Shown here piece after piece: positions 1 to 7,767 of a DNA stretch of 32,183 bases. The DNA lies in NCBI GenBank assembly GCA_017399025.1, contig JAFQEK010000018.1, positions 1 through 32,183 on the forward strand, given 5' to 3'. Position 1 is the stretch's first letter; each line of letters opens with the position of its first letter. The translations under genes were made by a program, and so were the position numbers. The notes beneath the pieces are model-generated. The model was not told the DNA's origin. It did not search any database and was given only the letters and a program-made list of their open reading frames with translations. The stretch comes from Clostridia bacterium. GTDB taxonomy: Bacteria; Bacillota; Clostridia; Oscillospirales; CAG-272.

Positions 1-1
1 A

Positions 2-1114
2 ATTCTTCCTTCCGAAGAGGGAAGCGACGGTAAAATCGAATGTACCGATGACGGTAAAATCACCTATACTCCCAATAAAGCATGGGGTAAAACGGGTGTG
101 GACAGCTATGAAGTCAATGTAACCTGTACGATCGGGGGCGTAAGTGCAACGGAATCCTACAGAATCGTTCTGCCGGACATTTCCGTTCAGATCGTTCCCG
201 GTGAAACAATTGCGAAAAATGAATTTTTCGGCAATACCAAATCCATTGCGTTCTATATCGTCAAGGACGGCAAACGGCTGACAAAATCGGATATCACGAT
301 GTTTACAGCCGAAATCAAAAACGAAAAATATGCGCACCTGCTCCTTACCGTGGAAATCATGGAGGACGGTACGGTGGTCTGCACACCTTACAGCGATACC
401 GAACACAAAATCAATCCTTTCAACTGGCTTTTCAATAACGGTATTTATTATTGGCTGCTTCCCGGAGAAGATATGAATATCTTCTTCAACAGCGATTTCG
501 GAAGCGCGGAAGGCGTGATTGATATCGGCGGAGCGCCTGTTTCCTATCAGATTCTGATGGTATGGCTGCCGTTTATTCTGCTCCTTGCGCTGATTGCGTT
601 TATCTCCTGGTGGCTCTTCTGTATCTTTACCAAAGCAAGATTCCCGAAGAACAGATCGCTTTGCATTGGTAAAATTTCTTATAATCCCAGCGGTTATCAC
701 GAAATCGATTCGTTCAGATCGTATCTGTTGGAAAAGAACAACGACCTGAAATATATTCTGACACCTACGCTGAAACCGAAAAAGATTGTACTGGAAAGAA
801 TCGGCTTCACGGCAGTCAAGAGCGATGGTGTTCAATGCGACTCCATGGTCCCGTGGTTCACGGGCTCGGTCAGACCGTATGAAGCTTCTGTGGGAAGCGG
901 CGTATGGAGCGCAGACAATATCCGCACCTATGTCAAGAGCGGCGGCTCGTTCCTGAAGATCAAGGAAATCAGACCGATTCAGGTTGCCGCGGTTGCAAAC
1001 CGAATCTTCTCCGATCCCAGAAGAGACGTATGCTATGTCATTCCGACAGAAAAGGATAAGAATGCAGACGGCGTAACCGTTATCATCAACGGTATCATCA
1101 TTTATTATATCTGA
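2..1114 (+). CDS. Single-pass membrane protein, C-terminal part (5' end outside window)
   Basis: The frame is open from base 2 to the TGA at 1112-1114, so the gene begins upstream of the window and 370 residues are visible. A GTG at 98 is a possible internal start, but the reading frame and composition continue unbroken before it, so I treat this as a truncated gene. The first 180 or so visible residues are rich in beta-forming residues and look like Ig/cadherin-type modules outside the membrane. One strong hydrophobic helix follows (visible residues about 183-208, with LPFILLLALIAF), then a basic stretch (KARFPKNR) typical of the cytoplasmic side, and about 160 further residues that look globular. 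I recognise no catalytic motif. It lies 81 bp upstream of the first tubulin-like gene on the same strand with no terminator between them, so I infer the same operon and a membrane anchor or receptor for the filament system. Confidence 0.75.
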   Translation: MLPSEEGSDGKIECTDDGKITYTPNKAWGKTGVDSYEVNVTCTIGGVSATESYRIVLPDISVQIVPGETIAKNEFFGNTKSIAFYIVKDGKRLTKSDITMFTAEIKNEKYAHLLLTVEIMEDGTVVCTPYSDTEHKINPFNWLFNNGIYYWLLPGEDMNIFFNSDFGSAEGVIDIGGAPVSYQILMVWLPFILLLALIAFISWWLFCIFTKARFPKNRSLCIGKISYNPSGYHEIDSFRSYLLEKNNDLKYILTPTLKPKKIVLERIGFTAVKSDGVQCDSMVPWFTGSVRPYEASVGSGVWSADNIRTYVKSGGSFLKIKEIRPIQVAAVANRIFSDPRRDVCYVIPTEKDKNADGVTVIINGIIIYYI

Positions 1115-1195
1115 TGTCTGAGTATAATTCCATTCCCCATATTCCGAAAGCAAAATAAAATAAATATATCATAAAACTACGGAGGAATTTTCAAA

Positions 1196-4100
1196 ATGAT
1201 TCACACTTTATTGTTGGGCCTTGGCGGTACGGGCAGCCGTGTCGTAAACAAGGTCGCAAAGGATCTGCGCAACAACCGTATTCCGATCAATGACGGCCTC
1301 GTTTGCTGTGCCGTTATGGATACCAATACGCTTGACAACGAAGCGCTCCTCAAATCCAGAACCAATATTCCCGTTATCGCAACCAGCTCCGAACAGACCG
1401 TCGGCGATCTTCTGAGAAAATATGAAGAACTCAAAGAATGGTGTGTGGATGACGTTGGCTCTTTCCTGAGCGAAAGCATGACGGACGGTGCTTCTGCTAT
1501 GCGTATGAAATCCCGTCTTGCATTCCTGGATACCTACCGCGGCATGAAGATCAAAACCATTGACGATATGATCTCCCAGATGATTACGTCGGACGACGGC
1601 AAGGGCACCAACATCCGTGTTATGATCGTTTCTTCCATTTCCGGCGGTACGGGCGCGGGTATGTTCCTGCAAACCGCTCTCTGGATCAGAGATATGTTCA
1701 AGAGAAGAGACAAGGAAATCAAGCTCCGCGGTATCCTTCTTCTCCCCGACGTATTCGTAAAAACACTCGAAAGCATCGGTAACAATAAATTCTTCGTACA
1801 GCGCCACTATGCAAACGCATATGCGGCTGTCCGTGAAATGAATGCGGTTACCAGAATCAAAATGGACCCCAATTACAAACCCAGAATCCCCATGAAGATC
1901 GACGAACTGTTCGACAGCGAAAAGAAGCTCGATCACGAAGCCGATTCCAGAAAGGGCGTGTTCGACTTCCTGTTTTTCGTTGACTATCAGAACGAAGCGG
2001 GCGCAAACCTTTCCTCCGTTTCCGCATACGAAGACCTCGCGGCACAGCTCGCCTACATGCAGCTCTTCTCTCCCATCGATAAGGATATGTGCTCCCAGGA
2101 AGATAATCTGTTCCTCCCCGCTTTGCAGAATCCCGGACTCAATTTCGGTTCCTGCGGTACCTCCAAGGCAGTGTATCCGAGAGATGAAGTTATGGAATAT
2201 TGCATCCTGAATGCGGCTTCCGATATGGTCAACGGCGGCTGGCGCCAGCTCGATTCCGAAATCGAAGCGGCAAAGAGAAACGAAAAAGCAAGAGAAGAAG
2301 CAGGCGAAAACGTACGCTTCCGTATCGATCCCGTTGAAAAATACGTACAGCTCTTTGAAGAAAAGGTCAACAAATCCGGTGATTCCGTCGGCAAAAACCG
2401 TTTCTTCGTTTCCCTGAAAGAAGAATCCTCCGTTACCAAGGTAGAAACCTTCTTCAACAATCTGGATAATAAGATCGTTGCCAAGGTTGCGGAAACCAAC
2501 AGCAACAAAAAAGGCTTCGGCAAGCTGAATGCTCTTGGCGTTGGTCTGGAAGCGGACCTCGCAGAACCGACAAAGGAAGAAGTTGCCGAATATTCCATCG
2601 ATGACTTGCAGGCTACCATCGAAACCAACAAGACCATCGTTGACAAAACCATCCATCAGTTTGACGAAAGCGATATTTTCGTTCTTTCCGATAATATCAT
2701 CAATGAAGTATTCCCCTGCATCATGGGCGACCTCAACATGCATAACATGAACTCCGTTTATGGTATGCTGACACAGCTTGACAAGAAAACGGGTATCCGC
2801 AGCTTCGTTCATCCCGTTTCCATGAGATATTTGCTCTATAAGCTCCAGGCGGAAATCGAAAAACAGAAGAACGAAATGGAAGGTCTGATCGATACCGCAA
2901 GAGCAAACATCATGACCGGTACCGCAGAAGGCAAGGAGCTCGTTTCCTTCGACTACGGCAGAACCAAAGATAAGGAAACACTCGAAACCTATTTCAGAAA
3001 GATTCCCGGCTTCTTCCAGGGCGGCGAAGATCCTTTCAAGCTGTATTTCATCAAGACCTACAGAAGCTACATTCAGGGTCAGTTCGCGGCAGGTAAATCC
3101 TACGAATTTACGGTTTTGAAATATGAAGTTCTCAAAGAAGTTGCAAAGCGCGTCGGCACATTGGTAAAGAACCTCGAAAACTTCTTCTCCGAGCTTCCTT
3201 CGATTTCCGAAGCTTGCGCAACGGCAACCGCGCAGAACCTGAAAAAGACGGGTGTTACAACCAACTCCGTAGCTTACGTCTGCGCAAACGAAAAAGCAAA
3301 GAAATATATTTATAATTCTCTTGATCTGGATTTCGGCGGCAGCGATAAGACCACAAACCGCACCGTAATCGATGCCGTTTACGGTATGCTCTGTGCAAAG
3401 ATGATTCCCGATCACGACGATAATAAGAAGTACGCAAACTTCAATATCAAGCAGGCGTTCATGGACGGCGTACGTAGCTTCTATACCAAGAAGATCTCCG
3501 AAACCTGCGCAGATAAGATCGACCTTGATATCTATCAGGCATTGAAGATCGAACATCTGAGCGAAATGGATCAGGAAGAACCCGTTGCAAGCGGCAACGA
3601 CGTTTTCTGGAATGCGGATGAAAAGCCCCTTTACAGCGCAGAAGAAACGGAATACATCACCAAGATGAATAACCTGATCAGCAAGCTGAAACATAACGCT
3701 TCTCCTTTCATGAACTATGACAACTGCGGACAGATCATCTATACGTTCTGGGGCTTCAACTCCAGCCTGATCAAGAGCTGTCCCGCTCTGGCAAACAATC
3801 CTGCGCTCGGCAACGTGGAAACACAGTCCGATAACGCATATCCCAAGAACGAGCTTTGCTGCTATACCTCCGTTTACGGTATTGATACCGACCACTTCTC
3901 CAAATTCAGAGAAACCGAAGACGGTCTTTACTATAAACGCTACCGTGAAATCGTGGATGCAATGGATGCAAAACAAACCTATACGCTCATGCAGACACCT
4001 CACCTGGATAAGACATGGCACAACACATTGCCTTACCTTTCCATGACCAAGCAGGCAGAATATGACAAACGCTTCTGCGAAGCGATTCTCCACGGTTTTG

Positions 4101-4609
4101 CTTACGACCGCTTGCGTATCGAAGGCGACGGCTACCAGATCAGACGCGGCACCAATAAATGGGAAACCATTTGCGAAGGCAATTATGCCATCAGAAAAGC
4201 CGATGTTGCAGGTCTTGTGAAGTTCCTCCTGCGCGACAGCGTGTTTATCAGTGAGGATATCAATATTCTGAGAGAAAGATTCAAAGAGGATATCGCAAAT
4301 CTGAGCGACTACGTAGGCACGAAGATTTACAAATATCTGCTTACGGAAGAGGATGAAAACCCCATCAAGCTCATCGTTTCTTACAGCACTTGCAAGGATT
4401 CCTGCGACGATATCACCGAAGGCATGATCAAAGCCATCGAAGATATCATGCTTCAACTCATTGAAGCTTACGATTCCAAGCGTTACGATATGAACCGCAG
4501 CGATACAAGCAAGACAAAAGCACAGACCGAACGTCTGCGCCAGATTTACGAAGCTTGCGATTGCAGAGGCAAGGAAAATATCTTCGTTGCTTGGACAGAC
4601 CGCTTTTAA
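1196..4609 (+). CDS. Tubulin/FtsZ-like GTPase, giant form (1137 aa), canonical paralogue
   Basis: The start is fixed by GGAGG at 1181-1185, ten bases before the ATG. The N-terminus has the glycine loop GLGGTG (residues 8-13), as in the first nucleotide-binding loop of FtsZ and tubulin. The tubulin signature is intact: SGGTGAGM with G150-G155. A later ANAYAAVREM segment (around residue 205) resembles the base-contacting helix of 'Tubulin_2'-type proteins as I remember them. Classic FtsZ is about 350-400 aa, so some 700 residues are an added C-terminal part, largely helical with no motif I know. No signal peptide or membrane helix is visible, so it is cytoplasmic and presumably reaches the membrane through its neighbours. 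Codon choice is biased to C-ending codons (AAC, ATC, CTC), more so than in the second paralogue, which suggests high expression. GTP-driven filament assembly is inferred from the family, not shown by the sequence. Confidence 0.85.
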   Translation: MIHTLLLGLGGTGSRVVNKVAKDLRNNRIPINDGLVCCAVMDTNTLDNEALLKSRTNIPVIATSSEQTVGDLLRKYEELKEWCVDDVGSFLSESMTDGASAMRMKSRLAFLDTYRGMKIKTIDDMISQMITSDDGKGTNIRVMIVSSISGGTGAGMFLQTALWIRDMFKRRDKEIKLRGILLLPDVFVKTLESIGNNKFFVQRHYANAYAAVREMNAVTRIKMDPNYKPRIPMKIDELFDSEKKLDHEADSRKGVFDFLFFVDYQNEAGANLSSVSAYEDLAAQLAYMQLFSPIDKDMCSQEDNLFLPALQNPGLNFGSCGTSKAVYPRDEVMEYCILNAASDMVNGGWRQLDSEIEAAKRNEKAREEAGENVRFRIDPVEKYVQLFEEKVNKSGDSVGKNRFFVSLKEESSVTKVETFFNNLDNKIVAKVAETNSNKKGFGKLNALGVGLEADLAEPTKEEVAEYSIDDLQATIETNKTIVDKTIHQFDESDIFVLSDNIINEVFPCIMGDLNMHNMNSVYGMLTQLDKKTGIRSFVHPVSMRYLLYKLQAEIEKQKNEMEGLIDTARANIMTGTAEGKELVSFDYGRTKDKETLETYFRKIPGFFQGGEDPFKLYFIKTYRSYIQGQFAAGKSYEFTVLKYEVLKEVAKRVGTLVKNLENFFSELPSISEACATATAQNLKKTGVTTNSVAYVCANEKAKKYIYNSLDLDFGGSDKTTNRTVIDAVYGMLCAKMIPDHDDNKKYANFNIKQAFMDGVRSFYTKKISETCADKIDLDIYQALKIEHLSEMDQEEPVASGNDVFWNADEKPLYSAEETEYITKMNNLISKLKHNASPFMNYDNCGQIIYTFWGFNSSLIKSCPALANNPALGNVETQSDNAYPKNELCCYTSVYGIDTDHFSKFRETEDGLYYKRYREIVDAMDAKQTYTLMQTPHLDKTWHNTLPYLSMTKQAEYDKRFCEAILHGFAYDRLRIEGDGYQIRRGTNKWETICEGNYAIRKADVAGLVKFLLRDSVFISEDINILRERFKEDIANLSDYVGTKIYKYLLTEEDENPIKLIVSYSTCKDSCDDITEGMIKAIEDIMLQLIEAYDSKRYDMNRSDTSKTKAQTERLRQIYEACDCRGKENIFVAWTDRF

Positions 4610-4630
4610 TTCATAACCCCCACGACCGAT

Positions 4631-4660
4631 TGCCGTAAGGAGAAAATTCTCCTTACGGCA
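4631..4660 (+). other. Intergenic 14-bp perfect hairpin after first tubulin gene
   Basis: A perfect inverted repeat with 14-nt arms (TGCCGTAAGGAGAA and its complement) starts 22 bases after the stop. The U-run (TTATTTTTC) comes only about ten bases later, so it is not a textbook terminator. It could be a leaky terminator, a processing site or a 3'-end stabiliser that sets the ratio of the two tubulins. A closely related hairpin follows the second tubulin gene. Confidence 0.6.
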
Positions 4661-4794
4661 TGCACGCTTATTTTTCAGATGTCTGAATCGCTTTGTTTTT
4701 GCCGAAAACCGACATTTTTTCGGAACCGCCGATTTGAATGCAGGCTTTCGGAGGAAACCAAGCTGTTTAAGAGAAAACTTGAAAGGAGTTTTTC

Positions 4795-7632
4795 ATGAAT
4801 CATACATTGTTATTGGGACTTGGCGGCACGGGCGGCCGCGTCGTCAAAAAAGTTGCGCAGGATTTGCGCGCGAACGGTATTGAAATGGAAAACGGCGGCA
4901 TATGCTGTGCTGTGATGGATACCGATGTATATGATATCCATTCTTTTCATAGAGCGCATATCGATATTCCCGTGATTACGACCTCTTCCGATCAGACTTT
5001 TGGTGATCTTCTCAAAAAATATCCCGATACACGGGAATGGTGTATGGATGATATCGTTCCGTTTTTAAGCTGCAGATTGAACGAATCTTCGCTTATGCGT
5101 ATGAGCTCCCGTCTTGCATTCCTCGATACCTACCGCAGCGGGAAGATCAAAACGCTGGACGATATGATTTCCAAAATCATAATGTCGTCCGAGAGTTGTA
5201 ATCCGGATGTCCGCGTGCTTCTCGTTTCCTCCCTTTGCGGTGCCGCAGGTTCGGGAATGCTTTTGCAAACAGCGCTGCTGGTTCGGGAGCTTTTCAGAAA
5301 AAGAGGCGTGAAAATCAAACTGAGCGGTATGCTTCTTCTCCCTGATGTATTTGTGAAAACAATGAATCCGATTGCCGGTAACAAAGATTTTGCTACGCGT
5401 TTGTATGCCAATGCTTATGCCTCCCTGCGTGAGATCGGCGCGGTTACGAAAATCAAATTGACCGATGATAAACCGAGCGTTCCCATCAAGGTTGACGAGC
5501 TGTTTGACAGTGAAATTCCGAATAAAAACCCGAACGGCATGCCCGAAGGTGTTTTCGATTCCATGTATCTGATTGATTTTGAGAATACGGAGGGTAAAAA
5601 TCTCTCTTCCGTTTACGAATATGAGAACCTTGCAGCGCAGTCCGTATATATGCAGATACATTCCGCAGCCCGGGTTGCTTCGATTGAAGATAATCTTTTT
5701 CTCACTTATACGTATTCCCCAAAGCTGACTTTCGGTTCTTGCGGTGTTGCCAAAGCAGTATATCCGAAAGAGGAAGTGATGGAATATTGCGTTCTGAAAA
5801 TGATTTCCGATGTGATCGGTTTTTGTCGTCGGATAGATTCCGGAACAGCAGAAGCGTTGGAACAAGTAAGAGAAAAAGCAGATAAAAAATTCCGTCCTCC
5901 TGTCAATTTTGTTGATCGTTATATACGGGTATTTGAACAAGAGATCAACAAAAAGAACGGTTTCGGCAATCAGGACCGTTTCCTCGTTTCTCTGAAAGAG
6001 GAATCTTCCGTTACCAAGGTGGAAATGTTCTTCAAACATCTGGACAATGAGATTGCGGCTTGTGTTGCGAAAAATAACACGGGCAGAACAGGCTTCGGAT
6101 GTTTGAATGGTTTGGGCGCAAGTCCGGAATCGGATGCCGATGTGCTTTCCGTTGAAGAAATTCTTGAAAAATATTCGATCGAAGATCTGCGGAATACAAT
6201 TGATGCCAATCAAGAACGCATAGAAGATACGATTCGCCAATTTGATGAAAAGGAGATTTTCGCGCTGTGCGATAAAATCATCTGGAAAGCGTTTCCTTTC
6301 GTTATGAGCGATCTCGATATGGATGACATGGGTTCCGTTTACGGTATACTGACACAGCGTAATGCGGAAACCGGCGTACGCAGTTTCGTTCATCCTCTTG
6401 CGGCAAGATACTTGCTCTATAAGCTCCGCGCAGAGATTCAGAAGGAAACGGAAGGCGCGGATGAAATCGTAAGGATCGCAAAAGACCGTACGAGAGACGG
6501 CTGTGAGGAAGACGGAGAAATGGTTTCCTTTGATTATCCGAGAACGAAAAAACAAGACTATTTCGAAATGTCCCCTATATGCTGGCCGGGCAGAGAAAAG
6601 CATTATAAACGGCACTTTATTCTGCAATACAGAAAGTATATCCGAAATCAATACCGTGAAGGCAAACGCTACGAAGCGCAGGCATTGCGGTATGAGATTC
6701 TGAAAGAGCTTGAAAAACGAACGGAACAACTGATTCGTTCTCTGGAAAAATTCTTCGCCTCGCTTCCATCGGTTTCCGAAGCGCTTGAAGCCGCAATTCA
6801 GAAAAATCTGGAACGAACTTCTCAAAAAGATATTGTTACTTATGTCTGCGCAACCGAAACCGCAAAGAAATATATTTATCATTCTCTTGATCCGGATTTC
6901 GGCGGCAGCGATAAGACCGCAAACCGCACCGTGATCGATGCCGTTTACGGCAGTGTCTGCGCGCAAATGTTCCCCGATCACGAGGATAATAAAAAATATG
7001 GATGCTTCTTCTCTATCAAACAGGCTTTTATGGACAGTATGCGCATATGCTGTTCCAAACAGATCAAAGAACAACACGAAAAAGAGATTGATCTTGATCT
7101 CTGTCAGGCGATGAAAACCGAAATTGCAAGTGAGAGAGAAAAAGAAGAAAATAAAGAAATTTTCCGGAATGCATATGAAAAAAACGCTTATCCGGAAAAT
7201 GAAGAAAACTACGTTGATACGATGAACCGATTGGTTGAAAAACTCAAACGCAGGTCGGTACCGTTTTTGAAATACGATCAGGAGCGTGCAGGATATGTGT
7301 TTACGCATTGGGGAATGCATCCGGCGTTGCTTTACAGCTGTCCCACTCTGGCAAACAACCCCGTGCTCGGCAATGCGGAAGTACAGCCCGATCGCGCATA
7401 TCCCAAAAATGAAATCTGTTGTTATACCTCCGTTTACGGAATCGATGCCGATCATTTCGGCAAATTGAAAGAAAACGAAGATGGAATTTACTATAAACAT
7501 TATCTGGATATTGTAAACAAAATAGATGATAAAATCAGCTATACACTCTTGCAAACGCCTCACATCGATAAAACATGGCATAAGATTTTGCCGTATCTCA
7601 CCGAAGAAAAGCAAAAAGACAACGAAGGTTAA
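4795..7632 (+). CDS. Tubulin/FtsZ-like paralogue (945 aa) with altered GTP signature
   Basis: The ATG follows AAAGGAG at 4782-4788. The protein aligns with the upstream tubulin-like protein along nearly its whole length (shared blocks include GLGGTG, ANAYAS/A, VPIKVDELFDSE, SLKEESSVTKVE and FGGSDKT), so the two arose by tandem duplication. Two differences stand out. The tubulin signature SGGTGAGM is CGAAGSGM here (G149-G154), which loses the conserved threonine and one glycine. The protein also stops 15-20 residues after TPHIDKTWH, so it lacks the counterpart of about residues 960-1137 of the first paralogue. Base composition at third positions is more AT-rich, consistent with lower expression. 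I infer a regulatory, capping or co-assembling subunit with weak or no GTP hydrolysis. A separate functional GTPase cannot be excluded, because the first glycine loop is intact. Confidence 0.82.
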   Translation: MNHTLLLGLGGTGGRVVKKVAQDLRANGIEMENGGICCAVMDTDVYDIHSFHRAHIDIPVITTSSDQTFGDLLKKYPDTREWCMDDIVPFLSCRLNESSLMRMSSRLAFLDTYRSGKIKTLDDMISKIIMSSESCNPDVRVLLVSSLCGAAGSGMLLQTALLVRELFRKRGVKIKLSGMLLLPDVFVKTMNPIAGNKDFATRLYANAYASLREIGAVTKIKLTDDKPSVPIKVDELFDSEIPNKNPNGMPEGVFDSMYLIDFENTEGKNLSSVYEYENLAAQSVYMQIHSAARVASIEDNLFLTYTYSPKLTFGSCGVAKAVYPKEEVMEYCVLKMISDVIGFCRRIDSGTAEALEQVREKADKKFRPPVNFVDRYIRVFEQEINKKNGFGNQDRFLVSLKEESSVTKVEMFFKHLDNEIAACVAKNNTGRTGFGCLNGLGASPESDADVLSVEEILEKYSIEDLRNTIDANQERIEDTIRQFDEKEIFALCDKIIWKAFPFVMSDLDMDDMGSVYGILTQRNAETGVRSFVHPLAARYLLYKLRAEIQKETEGADEIVRIAKDRTRDGCEEDGEMVSFDYPRTKKQDYFEMSPICWPGREKHYKRHFILQYRKYIRNQYREGKRYEAQALRYEILKELEKRTEQLIRSLEKFFASLPSVSEALEAAIQKNLERTSQKDIVTYVCATETAKKYIYHSLDPDFGGSDKTANRTVIDAVYGSVCAQMFPDHEDNKKYGCFFSIKQAFMDSMRICCSKQIKEQHEKEIDLDLCQAMKTEIASEREKEENKEIFRNAYEKNAYPENEENYVDTMNRLVEKLKRRSVPFLKYDQERAGYVFTHWGMHPALLYSCPTLANNPVLGNAEVQPDRAYPKNEICCYTSVYGIDADHFGKLKENEDGIYYKHYLDIVNKIDDKISYTLLQTPHIDKTWHKILPYLTEEKQKDNEG

Positions 7633-7640
7633 ACAAAAAT

Positions 7641-7672
7641 ATACCGTAGGGAGGGAAACCTCCTTACGGTAT
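7641..7672 (+). other. Intergenic hairpin with GAAA tetraloop after second tubulin gene
   Basis: Arms ATACCGTAGGGAGG and CCTCCTTACGGTAT pair over 14 bp with one G-U, closed by a GAAA loop, nine bases after the stop. The right arm contains CTCCTTACGG, which is identical to part of the hairpin after the first tubulin gene. The following bases (GAAAAAATTATTTC) are not a clean U-run. It is probably the duplicated counterpart of the first hairpin, and an RNA-stability or attenuation role is an inference. Confidence 0.6.
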
Positions 7673-7767
7673 GAAAAAATTATTTCTTTATCCGCGCGTT
7701 TTGGAATATTTTTCAAAAAACGGGGATAAGAAAATAATGGAAAACAATATGAAAAAAGGAGGAAATT

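Noticed and set aside
1208..4456. A 1082-codon open frame on the - strand opposite the first tubulin gene
   Set aside because: It mirrors the sense gene's codon bias, has Cys/His/Phe-rich composition with no domain, and the sense frame has clear tubulin motifs and a ribosome binding site.
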